From NCBI GenBank assembly GCA_002314755.1, contig DCHC01000006.1:1-33949 (forward strand): a stretch of 33,949 nucleotides of DNA. Direction: 5' to 3'. Positions within the stretch are counted from its first letter, which is position 1, and each line of letters opens with the position of its first letter. Shown here piece after piece: positions 20,313 through 28,688 of the stretch. Source of the stretch: Faecalibacterium sp. UBA1762. GTDB lineage: Bacteria > Bacillota > Clostridia > Oscillospirales > Ruminococcaceae. Under the pieces are notes generated by a model. That model saw nothing but the letters and a program-made list of their open reading frames with translations. It searched no databases and was not told the origin of the DNA. The translations under genes were made by a program, and so were the position numbers.

Positions 20313-21038
20313 TTACTCCTGCGTCTTCAGCCACTCGATGCACATTCTGCTCTCGGTGGGACCGTCCGGATTCAGGGTTTCGCTTTCTACCACCATATCC
20401 ATCCCTAACCGCAAAGCTGCGCGGCGAACTTCTGCTACCGGCGCCTCGCCCTTGCCCAGGGTGCGGCCTTCGCCACCCTTAATACCGTCCTTCAGGTGGA
20501 TAACAGGTACACGGTTTGCCAACTTTTCCATCATCTCTACCGGATCCTTACCGGCGTTATATACCCAGAAGGTATCCAACTGGAACAACAAACCCGTCCG
20601 CTTTTGCAACTCTTCGTGAATCATCTGACCGTCCTCGTTGGGAACAAACTCGTGAGAGTGGTTGTGATATGCCAGTACAATCCCCTCGGCAGCCAAAATC
20701 GGCTGTACCCTGTTGACCAGCCTGATAAAATCATCCAGCTTTTCGGCAGTAGAGAAATCCCCGCCGGGCACAATAATGCGCTTATTGCCGATTGTCTTGT
20801 GGTAAGCGATTGTCTCGTCCAGATTTTCTTCGGTCAGCTCCGGCCAACCGGTATGTGTACCGCTGACCTTCAGGCCAAATTCATCCAGCCAACTGCGCAC
20901 CTCCCGGGAACTATGTCCGAAAAAACCCGCGAACTCCACACTGGCATAGCCCATCTGCGCAACCGCTTTCAGCGCTGCCTTTAAATCCTTCTCTGCAGCG
21001 TCCCGCAGACTGTACATTTGAATTCCGTATTCAGTCAT
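20313..21038 (-). CDS. Sugar phosphate isomerase/epimerase (xylose-isomerase-like TIM barrel)
   Basis: A 241-residue protein of the AP-endonuclease-2/xylose-isomerase-like TIM-barrel group. It starts MTEYGIQMYSLRDAAEKD and contains GYASVEFAGFFGH (first metal glutamate), KVSGTHTGW, LAYHNHSHEF, LFQLDTFWVYNAGKDP, PVIHLKDG and a terminal VVESE. These give the Glu/His/Asp/Glu metal cluster typical of sugar isomerases and epimerases in this group. The substrate is unknown. ATG 21038 follows GAAGGAGAAC; a longer in-frame extension to 21245 runs through the promoter and is rejected. It is probably its own unit, since the RpiB-like gene 169 bases downstream has its own promoter. Confidence 0.85.
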   Translation of the reverse strand: MTEYGIQMYSLRDAAEKDLKAALKAVAQMGYASVEFAGFFGHSSREVRSWLDEFGLKVSGTHTGWPELTEENLDETIAYHKTIGNKRIIVPGGDFSTAEKLDDFIRLVNRVQPILAAEGIVLAYHNHSHEFVPNEDGQMIHEELQKRTGLLFQLDTFWVYNAGKDPVEMMEKLANRVPVIHLKDGIKGGEGRTLGKGEAPVAEVRRAALRLGMDMVVESETLNPDGPTESRMCIEWLKTQE

Positions 21039-21104
21039 GATCTGTTCTCCTTCAGCAGTCTTCTTCCCTTGCTGCAGCCGTTTACCGCAGCTTTTCTTGC
21101 TCTC

Positions 21105-21133
21105 AGTGTAGCACATTCCCCGCCAAAAAACAA
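21105..21133 (-). promoter_or_regulatory. Promoter of the sugar isomerase/epimerase gene
   Basis: Minus strand TTGTTT (AAACAA at 21128-21133), a 17-base spacer and TACACT (AGTGTA at 21105-21110), preceded by TGTGC. It is divergent from the plus-strand RbsD promoter. Confidence 0.6.
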
Positions 21134-21160
21134 TATAGCATTTTGCTCCTATAAAAAGGG

Positions 21161-21198
21161 GAAAAGCTCTTTTCAAACCTAACCGTATAGTGTAGAAT
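21161..21198 (+). promoter_or_regulatory. Possible promoter and palindrome before the RbsD gene
   Basis: TTTTCA (21170-21175), a 17-base spacer and TAGAAT (21193-21198) form a plausible promoter. The palindrome GAAAAG-CT-CTTTTC (21161-21174) overlaps the -35 and may be an operator shared by the divergent transcripts. The assignment is tentative. Confidence 0.45.
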
Positions 21199-21285
21199 AG
21201 AGGGGAACCTATCCAGGAAAAGATCGTTTCTGCTCTTTTTCGCAAAAATGAAAAATCACGGTACAGATAAGAGAGGAATTACATC

Positions 21286-21681
21286 ATGTTAAAACGCACC
21301 CGCATTCTCAACCCCGAACTGTTGAAAGCCCTGGCCGGCTTGGGTCAGAACGACTACCTAATCATTGCCAACCCTGCGTTCCCCATAGATGCCGGTATTC
21401 CGGTGGTCGATCTTTCTCTGATAGCCGGTCAACCCACCCTGGACCAGGTACTGGGCGCCGTGTCGGAGGAACTATGCATTGACAGTGCCATTCTGCCCAG
21501 CGAACTGGAGAAAAATGACGAGGTCTGCTACAAGGCAGTTAAAGACTACCTGGGTGACGCCCCCTGCAAAGAGGTTATGTATGAGCAGGTCAAAGTGCTT
21601 GCCAAGCATGGGGCAGCCGTTATCCGCACCGGAGATATCCGTCCATACGCCAGCCTGATTTTGCTGGCAGCCGGTATCTGA
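21286..21681 (+). CDS. RbsD/FucU-family sugar mutarotase (pyranase)
   Basis: A 131-residue protein. It starts MLKRTRILNPELLKALAGLG and has the family features DYLIIANPAFPID, VVDLSLIAGQPTLDQVLGAV and the C-terminal AAVIRTGDIRPYASLILLAAG, which aligns with the RbsD segment VIRSGECSPYANIIL. The catalytic His near the N-terminus of E. coli RbsD (GHTD) is GQND here. Family members interconvert pyranose and furanose forms or anomers of ribose or fucose. It would prepare sugars released by the neighbouring hydrolases. The ATG is preceded by GAGAGGAATTACATC. It is 39 bases upstream of the GH38 gene, likely in the same transcript. Confidence 0.85.
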   Translation: MLKRTRILNPELLKALAGLGQNDYLIIANPAFPIDAGIPVVDLSLIAGQPTLDQVLGAVSEELCIDSAILPSELEKNDEVCYKAVKDYLGDAPCKEVMYEQVKVLAKHGAAVIRTGDIRPYASLILLAAGI

Positions 21682-21720
21682 CGTCGCTGTCTGTTTACAC
21701 ATTCTGAGAGGTAGCTTTCT

Positions 21721-24183
21721 GTGGAAAAGCCTTTGTTTGTTTTGGCCTCCTGCCACATGGACCGGGAATGGTACCTACCTATGGATGCCACCCGGGTGTT
21801 CTTCAGCCGTATTCTGGACCGGGCCCTGGAACTGTTGGACCGTATGCCGGATTTTCGATTTTACACCGATGGACAAACCAGCGTCGTGCTGGATTACCTG
21901 GAAACCCGTCCGGAGCAGTTACCCCTGCTGCGCAAATATATCGCCGAGGGCAGGCTTGCCATCGGTCCATGGCATGTGCAAAGCGACGAACGTATTCCCT
22001 GCGGCGAAAGCCTGGTACGCAATCTGCTGCTTGGCAAAAAAGACTGCGCATTTCTTGCAGGTGATGCAGTAAACGATCGTAGCGGGCACTATCTGCCGGT
22101 AGGCTATCTGCCGGACGATTTCGGCCATATCAGCCAGACGCCCCAGCTTCTTGGTCAGTTCGGCTTAAAAAATGCCTTTTTAATGCGCGGCACCGACGGC
22201 GGAAAGGCCGGCAGGGAATTTTTCTGGCGCAGCCCGGACGGCAGCAGAGTATTCTGCATTACTGCTGCATACGGTGACGCCACCTTTATGGATCTGTCCA
22301 ACGGTTTGCACGATGGCATCCGGATGTTCTCCACCCCGGCGCAGCTGAGCGAAAAGCTTGAAAAAGCGCTTCACGCGGAAAACGAGGTGGAGCCCTACGG
22401 ACTGATGCTGATCAACAGTGACTGTCATATTTTGCCCGAAAATTTAGCGGAGCTGGGTGCGGAACGCTTTGACCGTTGGGAGGATGTTTTTGCCGTTGCG
22501 GCAAAAGCTCAGGACCGCTGCGCGACCCTGACCGGTGAGCTGAGTGCCGGTGAGGATATTATAGTCTTACAGGATACCCTTTCCAGCCGGATCGATCTGA
22601 AGACCCGGAATGTTCGGGTGCAAAGCCTGCTTGGGGCCATTGCCGAGCCGCTGGTCTGTATGACCGAGCCCACCCCTTGCAACAAAGGACTGCTGGAGCT
22701 GGGTTGGAAGCTGCTGGTGGAAAACCATACCCATGACGGCATCACCGGTTGCCATGCCGACGCGACCCACGACGATCTGATCAACCGGTTCAGCCGGTGT
22801 GAATCGCTGGCCCTTCAGCTGCAGCGATCTGCTTTTGAGATATTGGAAACCCGGTTGGACACCGCCTTTGCCGCGCCTAACCCAGTACTGGTATTTACGC
22901 CGCACCCCGCAGAGGAATACTTTACAGTTCCCTTTTCCATCCGGGTAGAAAAAGACCGCGCCGTCGGCAGATATTTTCACCTGTTCACCCGGCAGGGCAC
23001 CGAGCTTCCTTTACTGGTGACCGACCGCAGACCGGTAGGCGATATCCGTTCTGATCGGTCCGCGCAGCAAAAGTTCCGCCACCTGATCCAATTTACCGGT
23101 ATTGTCCGACTGAATCCCCGAACCGGTACGGGCCTGGAGGTTCTGCGTACCGTGTGTGATGACGTCGCGCCCGCTTACTCCGGTTTGATCGCAACCGATT
23201 CTGTGGCAGAAAACAACTGTATCCGGCTGAAATTTATCCACGGCAGGCTGCAGCTGACCGACAAACGCACCGGGAAAATAACAGAGGATCTCTTTACATT
23301 TACCGATACGCCCAACAGCGGTGACAGTTACCACTTTGAAGCATGCGGTGAGGAACGCCCACTGCCGCTTACCGGCATCCAGCTGCTGAATGCAAATGGC
23401 AGTTTTGCCCGGTATCTGTTGCAAAGCGAGGATATTTCCTGCATTTTGACCGTCTGCGCCGACAGCCCGCTGCTGCGTTTTTCCGCCCGGATTCATAACC
23501 GTACCCGTGACCACGGCATTCGCGGACTGATCCGTACCGGCATATGCGGGGGTGTTCCTTTCCGGGATCAGCCCTATGTGCTGGAAAAGGGGAAAACCGG
23601 TGTGCAGCCCAGCAGCAGCTTTGCCGGTTTTACCGCCCCGGACGGCACCGGACTTGCCCTGCTGCACAAGGGTCTGCACCGTACTGAGTATGACACTGAG
23701 GGGAACCTGCGCGTTATGCTGATGCAGGCACAGGGCAGACTGTACGGTTGGGCCTTCCCCGATGATCCAAATCCGGAGTACGACGGCTGCGAAATGCTGT
23801 TCCCCATCACCTTGGAATATGCCATCCTGCCGCTGACCGGCAACGAAAATCTGTTTGACCGGGCTGCCTGTTTTGTAGACGAAGCCGCTTTTTGGGTCTG
23901 TGAACAAACCGCACCCTGCGGACAGAACCTGCCACAGCAGATCACCTGGCTGCAGATTGAAAACGCCCAGCAGACCGCGGTCAAGATCTCGGAGGACGGC
24001 ACACGCCTTGTGGCACATTTATTTAACCCCACCGACGGTTCTGTAACCACAAAAATCACATTACCCTCCGGAGCAAAGCACCCGGTACGGATGCGGCTGG
24101 ATGAGACCGTTCTCTCCCCTGCTGAGCCGTCCGCGTTTCCTATGGCAGCAGGGGAAATTGCCGCCATAGGCTGGGATCTTTAA
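21721..24183 (+). CDS. Glycoside hydrolase family 38 alpha-mannosidase
   Basis: An 820-residue zinc-dependent retaining hydrolase without a signal peptide, so probably acting in the cytoplasm on imported oligosaccharides. The N-terminal catalytic domain opens with ASCHMDREWYLP, the HxD(x)EW zinc motif (H12, D14). GYLPDDFGHISQTPQ carries the nucleophile-region aspartate (D132). ENHTHDGITGCHADATHDD contains the NHxHDxITGxH zinc-histidine motif. A helical middle domain and long C-terminal beta-sandwich domains follow, ending VAHLFNPTDGSVTTKITL. Length matches bacterial GH38 enzymes acting on host or plant mannosides. The start is GTG at 21721, supported by AGAGGTAG upstream; no better ATG lies nearby. 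Confidence 0.9.
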   Translation: MEKPLFVLASCHMDREWYLPMDATRVFFSRILDRALELLDRMPDFRFYTDGQTSVVLDYLETRPEQLPLLRKYIAEGRLAIGPWHVQSDERIPCGESLVRNLLLGKKDCAFLAGDAVNDRSGHYLPVGYLPDDFGHISQTPQLLGQFGLKNAFLMRGTDGGKAGREFFWRSPDGSRVFCITAAYGDATFMDLSNGLHDGIRMFSTPAQLSEKLEKALHAENEVEPYGLMLINSDCHILPENLAELGAERFDRWEDVFAVAAKAQDRCATLTGELSAGEDIIVLQDTLSSRIDLKTRNVRVQSLLGAIAEPLVCMTEPTPCNKGLLELGWKLLVENHTHDGITGCHADATHDDLINRFSRCESLALQLQRSAFEILETRLDTAFAAPNPVLVFTPHPAEEYFTVPFSIRVEKDRAVGRYFHLFTRQGTELPLLVTDRRPVGDIRSDRSAQQKFRHLIQFTGIVRLNPRTGTGLEVLRTVCDDVAPAYSGLIATDSVAENNCIRLKFIHGRLQLTDKRTGKITEDLFTFTDTPNSGDSYHFEACGEERPLPLTGIQLLNANGSFARYLLQSEDISCILTVCADSPLLRFSARIHNRTRDHGIRGLIRTGICGGVPFRDQPYVLEKGKTGVQPSSSFAGFTAPDGTGLALLHKGLHRTEYDTEGNLRVMLMQAQGRLYGWAFPDDPNPEYDGCEMLFPITLEYAILPLTGNENLFDRAACFVDEAAFWVCEQTAPCGQNLPQQITWLQIENAQQTAVKISEDGTRLVAHLFNPTDGSVTTKITLPSGAKHPVRMRLDETVLSPAEPSAFPMAAGEIAAIGWDL

Positions 24184-24271
24184 ACTCTTTCCCTTTGTAT
24201 CTTTCGTTTATAAGATATGCTATCCGTATTATATATAAAAACATTACTGTTTGTATTTTTGGGGGTGTCCT

Positions 24272-24742
24272 ATGAAAAAAATCGCCAGCTTTACCGTAAA
24301 CCACAATGTTCTGCCCAAGGGCATGTACACCTCCCGCGTGGACGGAGATGTGGTTACCTACGATGTACGCATGAAAAAGCCCAATGGCGGAGATTACCTG
24401 CCCAACGCCGCCATGCATACCATCGAGCATCTGTTTGCGACCTATGCACGCAACACCCGATATGAAGATCAAATTATTTACGTAGGCCCTATGGGCTGCC
24501 GCACCGGTTTTTACTTTCTGGTTCGGGACACCGTCTGTCCGCAGGCGGCTATCGGCCTAGTGCGGGACGCAATGGCATTTATCGCTGCATATGAGGGGGA
24601 AATTCCCGGTGTCAGCGCAAGAGAGTGCGGCAACTGTGCCGAGCATGATTTAGCCGGCGCAAAAGCTGTCGCTTCAGATATGGCACAGGTTTTGCGAGGC
24701 TGGAATACGGAGCAGCTGATCTATCCGGAATCATTTCTTTGA
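24272..24742 (+). CDS. luxS: S-ribosylhomocysteine lyase (autoinducer-2 synthase)
   Basis: A 156-residue LuxS that splits S-ribosylhomocysteine into homocysteine and DPD, the precursor of autoinducer 2. The metal ligands are H49 and H53 of HTIEH and C122 in ECGNCAEHDL; catalytic residues E52 and C76 (MGCRTGFYFLVRD) are present. The ATG at 24272 is preceded by GGGGGTG at good spacing. An in-frame TTG 21 bases upstream lacks an SD. It follows the GH38 gene by 88 AT-rich bases, which may hold a promoter (TATTAT) without a clear -35. It precedes an aldose-epimerase-like gene by 26 bases. The companion nucleosidase gene (mtnN/pfs) is not in the window. Confidence 0.97.
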   Translation: MKKIASFTVNHNVLPKGMYTSRVDGDVVTYDVRMKKPNGGDYLPNAAMHTIEHLFATYARNTRYEDQIIYVGPMGCRTGFYFLVRDTVCPQAAIGLVRDAMAFIAAYEGEIPGVSARECGNCAEHDLAGAKAVASDMAQVLRGWNTEQLIYPESFL

Positions 24743-24768
24743 TTTGAAATCGTAAAGGAGTGCCTATT

Positions 24769-25833
24769 ATGTTATACTGTTCCGAACGAAACACCGGCTG
24801 CCGCTTTACTGAAATCACCCTGCAGGGTATGCGGGCACTGGTTTTACAAAACGAAAAGCTTCACATTACCGTTTTGCTGGATCACGGCGCGGATATCATT
24901 GAGTTTGCCTACAAGCCCACGGATACCGATTTTGTTTGGCGCAATCCCATGGGTTTCTCCAGCATAAAAAAACTGCAGATGGCGCCTGTAGACAGCGAAA
25001 TTTTTGCCGACAATTATCTGGGCGGCTTTTTTGAGATCGCCCCCAGCATCGGCGGCAGCGGCAGATATGAGGGCATTACCTTCGGTGGCTACTGTGAAAG
25101 CAACCAACTGCCCTGGGAGTATGCCGTGGAATGTGATACTTCGGAGTGCATCACCCTGCGCTGCTTTGTCCGTTTGAACAAGCTGCCGGTACAACTTGAC
25201 CGGCGGATGACCCTGCGTACCGGTGTTGCCGCGCTGGAGATGAAAGAGACCATGACCAACTTGGGACGCACCGCCATCCCTTATCAGTGGGGCTGGCATC
25301 CCAATATCGGCGGTGGCTTTCTAAATGAGCATTGCGTAGTGGAAATGGATCCGGGTGAGATGCGCGTCATGCGCCCCAGTGCCCGGTTTGGCAGTTATGC
25401 CACCGGCTACTGGCCTATGCTAACCGACCCGGATACCGGCGCTGCTGTGAACTATTCTGAAATGTTGGCTCCCGGTACAATGCTGGATGAGCTGGTGGAT
25501 GTCCAGATTGCCGGGGAGGGCTGGGCTGCCGTACGGGATACCGAAAAGGGCTTAGGCATTGCGCTTTCCTGGGAAAAGGATGCTTTTCCCTACGCCGCAG
25601 TATGGGAGAGCTGCTGCCACCGAGAGGGAAATTTCCGCCTGGGCGGTGCGTATGTCATGTGTTTTCTGCTGCGCAGTCAACGCACAATGGGTCTGCCTGC
25701 CGCAGTAGAGGAAAATTCTGCCCGTTGGTTAGATGGAATGCAGTCCACCGATACCCGATTGACCCTGTCGGTTTTTGAGGGTAAAAAAGAGGTCAAGGGC
25801 GTCAACGCCGACGGCAGCGTCTTCTTCCGGTAA
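24769..25833 (+). CDS. Aldose 1-epimerase-like (galactose mutarotase superfamily) protein
   Basis: A 354-residue beta-sandwich protein of the galactose mutarotase-like superfamily, probably the DUF4432/aldose-epimerase branch. Features are ITVLLDHGADIIEFAYKPTDTDFVWRNP in outline at the start, GGFFEIAPSIGGSGRYEGITFG in the middle, and YQWGWHPNIGGGFL with the conserved His. E and W residues in VALSWEKDAFPYAAVWESC-type positions come near the end. It likely interconverts sugar anomers or binds a sugar acid. ATG 24769 is preferred because AAAGGAG lies 9 bases upstream; the in-frame GTG at 24760 overlaps that SD. It lies in a luxS-epimerase-PLP enzyme unit with short gaps. Confidence 0.78.
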   Translation: MLYCSERNTGCRFTEITLQGMRALVLQNEKLHITVLLDHGADIIEFAYKPTDTDFVWRNPMGFSSIKKLQMAPVDSEIFADNYLGGFFEIAPSIGGSGRYEGITFGGYCESNQLPWEYAVECDTSECITLRCFVRLNKLPVQLDRRMTLRTGVAALEMKETMTNLGRTAIPYQWGWHPNIGGGFLNEHCVVEMDPGEMRVMRPSARFGSYATGYWPMLTDPDTGAAVNYSEMLAPGTMLDELVDVQIAGEGWAAVRDTEKGLGIALSWEKDAFPYAAVWESCCHREGNFRLGGAYVMCFLLRSQRTMGLPAAVEENSARWLDGMQSTDTRLTLSVFEGKKEVKGVNADGSVFFR

Positions 25834-25848
25834 TCTTCGGCAACTTCG

Positions 25849-26982
25849 ATGATTTATTTTGATCAAGCCGCAACCTCCCTGTATAAGCCTGCCTGTGTCA
25901 CCGATGCCTTTTTGGATTATCTCAACCGTGTGGGGGCAAACCCCGGCAGAGGCTGCTATGACAGTGCCGTACAGGCAGGTCGGATGCTGTATTCCGTACG
26001 AAAAAAGGTTTCCGCTTTTTTCGGCGCGCCGGATGCTGCCAACACGGTTTTTGCCAAAAACTCCACCGAGGCCCTGAATCTGTTTTTAAACGGATTTCTG
26101 GCACCGGGCGGACATGTACTAATCAGTCCCTACGAGCATAATGCTGTACTCCGTCCGTTAGAAGCGCTTCGGCAGCAGAGTCGCATCACCTACAGCGTCA
26201 TTCCGCCGGAGCTGCTCCGCTGCCCGGAAAAGGGTCTGGTTTCCATGCTGCAGCCGGATACCCGGCTGATCTGTTGTATGCTTGCCAGCAATGTCACCGG
26301 CCAGCTGGTTTTTTCCGGGGAAATATCCGCTTTTGCACATGCCCACGGTATACCGGTGTTGGTAGATGCCTCTCAAGGGGCCAGTTACAAGCTGATCGAT
26401 ATGTCGACAGACGGCATAGACTTTCTTGCCTTTACCGGCCATAAGGATCTGCTGGGTCTACCGGGGACCGGTGGTCTAGTCAGCCTTTCCCCTTTAAATA
26501 TTCCGCCGCTTTTACAGGGCGGTATCGGAACGCTGGGCGAAAGCTACCTGACCCCGCAGCTTTCCCCGGAAGGGTACGAGGCAGGCACGGTCAATATGCC
26601 GGCGCTTTGGGCTCTTGGGGCGGCGTTTGATTATGTACAGGAACACCTGACTGTCCACCGTAGGATACTTTCTGAACTGACAGAACAGTTGCTTTCCGGG
26701 CTGGACAGAATAGAACATATCCGGGTTTATAACCGGAGTCTTCCCCGCGTATCTACAGTCTGCTTCACAGCAGAAACCTTCACGCCCAACGAAATTGCCG
26801 AAAAGTTAAACGAACAGGGCATTTGTGTGCGCAGCGGTCTGCACTGTGCCATAAAAGCACACGAAACCCTTCGCACTGCGCAGACCGGTACGGTGCGGGT
26901 CAGTTTAGGTCCGTTTCATACTGCATCAGAGGTGGAGCGTTTTTTGGCTGTTCTGCGCATAATAGTATCTTCTAACAAATAA
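25849..26982 (+). CDS. Class-V PLP-dependent aminotransferase / cysteine desulfurase family protein
   Basis: A 377-residue fold-type I PLP enzyme. It starts MIYFDQAATSLYKP (the FDNAATS-type start of NifS/SufS relatives). It has KNSTEALNLFLNGFL, VLVDASQGASYK, and the PLP lysine K199 in FTGHKDLLGLPGTGGL. C333 in SGLHCAIKAHETL occupies the active-site cysteine region, followed by GTVRVSLGPFHTASEVERFL. It fits the cysteine-desulfurase-like subgroup described by the PFAM aminotransferase-V family, so it may release sulfur from cysteine. Proximity to luxS suggests a link to sulfur amino acid turnover, but that is inference. No SD is evident, and the start is only 15 bases after the upstream stop, so translation may depend on coupling. 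Confidence 0.82.
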   Translation: MIYFDQAATSLYKPACVTDAFLDYLNRVGANPGRGCYDSAVQAGRMLYSVRKKVSAFFGAPDAANTVFAKNSTEALNLFLNGFLAPGGHVLISPYEHNAVLRPLEALRQQSRITYSVIPPELLRCPEKGLVSMLQPDTRLICCMLASNVTGQLVFSGEISAFAHAHGIPVLVDASQGASYKLIDMSTDGIDFLAFTGHKDLLGLPGTGGLVSLSPLNIPPLLQGGIGTLGESYLTPQLSPEGYEAGTVNMPALWALGAAFDYVQEHLTVHRRILSELTEQLLSGLDRIEHIRVYNRSLPRVSTVCFTAETFTPNEIAEKLNEQGICVRSGLHCAIKAHETLRTAQTGTVRVSLGPFHTASEVERFLAVLRIIVSSNK

Positions 26983-26998
26983 AATCCCCACGGGATTT
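26982..26998 (+). repeat. Small hairpin between PLP-enzyme and GH51 genes
   Basis: AAATCCC-CAC-GGGATTT is a perfect 7-bp stem with a 3-base loop starting at the stop codon of the PLP-enzyme gene. No U run follows, so at most it is a weak attenuator or mRNA-end element. Confidence 0.4.
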
Positions 26999-27019
26999 AC
27001 ACAAAAAGAAAAAGGATGG

Positions 27020-28492
27020 ATGAACGGTATGGCAAAGTATATTATCAATGCGGATATTGAGAAAAGCAGGATCGATAAGAACATCTACGGAAACTTTTCC
27101 GAGCATCTTGGCAGATGTGTGTACGAGGGAATGTTTGTTGGAAAAGACTCGGATATTCCCAATGTAAACGGAATGCGCACAGACGTGGTGGAGGCGCTGC
27201 GGGAGATGCGGCTGCCGATTTTGCGCTGGCCGGGCGGCTGCTTTGCCGATACCTACCACTGGATGGACGGTGTGGGTCCACAAGAAAACCGCAGCAAAAT
27301 TGTCAATGTGCATTGGGGCTTCACCACTGAGGACAACTCCTTCGGCACCCACGAGTTTATGGAATTTTGCCGTCAGGTCGGGTGTGAACCTTATATCTGC
27401 GGTAATCTGGGCAGTGGAACGGTAAAAGAAATGTCCGACTGGGTGGATTATATCAACAATGACAGCCTCTCCCCTATGAGCGAGCTGCGCCGCAAAAACG
27501 GACAGGACAGTGCCTGGACTGTAAAATACTGGGGGGTCGGCAATGAAAACTGGGGCTGCGGCGGCACTATGCGGCCACAGTACTATGCGGATGAGTATAA
27601 ACGCTACGCCTGCTATCTGCGGGATTACGGCGGCAAACCCGTCTTCAAGATTGCCTGCGGCCCCTACAATGACTACTACGAATGGACCGAGGTGCTGATG
27701 AGTCAGGCAGCCCCCTATATGAACGGCCTTGCTCTGCACTACTATTGCGGCAGCGGGAACGGCACATCCACTGAATTCGGCGAAAAGGAATGGTATACCA
27801 ATATTGCCGCAGCCCAGAAGATTGACGAATATATCACCCTTCACAGCGCGATCATGGACCGTTATGACCCGGAAAAACGGGTTGCATTGTTCGTAGACGA
27901 ATGGGGTACCTGGTATCCGGTGGAACCCGGCACCAATCCCCATTTCCTGTACCAGCAAAGCACCGTAAAGGACGCACTGATTGCCGGTACCACCCTAAAC
28001 ATCTTTAATAAGCATGCCGACCGAGTGCAGGGCGCCAACATCGCCCAGCTGATCAATGTATTACAGTCTGTTATACTGACCGACGGTGCCAAGATGGTCA
28101 AAACCCCCACCTATTATGTCTTTAAAATGTACGCTGACCATCAGGACGCAACGCTGCTGGACAGCTGGCTGGAAAATTCCAAAATAGAATACGACGGCGG
28201 TACGCTGGATAAACTGAGCGAATCGGTCTCCCGCCTTGCCGACGGCAGGGTTTGTGTCACTCTCTGCAACCTGGATATGAACAAAGGTGAAAGCATCAGC
28301 TGCGCCCTTCGGGGCATGAAGGCCTCCTCCTTGACCGCAGAAATTATTCAGGCGGAAGACGCCCATGACATCAACGATTTTGATCAGGCGGAAAAGGTCG
28401 TCGCCCGTCCATTTGACGGTGCCCGATTGACTGCAGACGGTTTTGCTGTGGACCTGCCCGCCCGCTGTGTGGTAAAGCTTATCCTGAAATAA
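27020..28492 (+). CDS. GH51 alpha-L-arabinofuranosidase
   Basis: A 490-residue intracellular enzyme, usual GH51 length, removing terminal arabinofuranose from arabinoxylan or arabinan oligosaccharides. It starts IINADIEKSRIDKNIYGNFSEHLG in outline and has LRWPGGCFADTYHWMDGVGP. The acid/base glutamate is E176 in GVGNENWGCGG and the nucleophile E294 in FVDEWGTWYPVEPG. A C-terminal beta-sandwich ends DLPARCVVKLILK. Both catalytic residues are intact. There is no signal peptide. The ATG at 27020 has AAAGGA very close upstream (3 bases); the in-frame ATG at 27029 (MAKYIINADI) has wider spacing and is an alternative start. Confidence 0.95.
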   Translation: MNGMAKYIINADIEKSRIDKNIYGNFSEHLGRCVYEGMFVGKDSDIPNVNGMRTDVVEALREMRLPILRWPGGCFADTYHWMDGVGPQENRSKIVNVHWGFTTEDNSFGTHEFMEFCRQVGCEPYICGNLGSGTVKEMSDWVDYINNDSLSPMSELRRKNGQDSAWTVKYWGVGNENWGCGGTMRPQYYADEYKRYACYLRDYGGKPVFKIACGPYNDYYEWTEVLMSQAAPYMNGLALHYYCGSGNGTSTEFGEKEWYTNIAAAQKIDEYITLHSAIMDRYDPEKRVALFVDEWGTWYPVEPGTNPHFLYQQSTVKDALIAGTTLNIFNKHADRVQGANIAQLINVLQSVILTDGAKMVKTPTYYVFKMYADHQDATLLDSWLENSKIEYDGGTLDKLSESVSRLADGRVCVTLCNLDMNKGESISCALRGMKASSLTAEIIQAEDAHDINDFDQAEKVVARPFDGARLTADGFAVDLPARCVVKLILK

Positions 28493-28591
28493 TCTGATTG
28501 CTTTTTCCGTCAACCGTTCGGTTTCTGACTGTTTACCCTCGTTTTCTGCCTGTTTCGTTTTTTGTCTCTTGTGCGGGTGGCTTTGTTTCTG

Positions 28592-28619
28592 TTGAAAAAA
28601 AGAATTTTTTTGATATAAT
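28592..28619 (+). promoter_or_regulatory. Promoter of the secreted beta-helix gene
   Basis: TTGAAA (28592-28597), a 16-base spacer made of A7 and T7 tracts, and a perfect TATAAT (28614-28619). The A/T tracts probably curve the DNA. The predicted leader is about 60 bases. The remainder of the 28493-28688 gap shows no convincing terminator for the GH51 gene. Confidence 0.8.
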
Positions 28620-28688
28620 AAAGTGGTAATCAAATAGGCAGTACAGTGTTGCAGGCATGCAACCAAAGAGAAAGGAACACGCATCCGT

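Noticed and set aside
26972..27958. 328-codon open frame on the minus strand opposite GH51
   Set aside because: The plus-strand GH51 gene has both catalytic glutamates and family length; the opposite frame has no family features.
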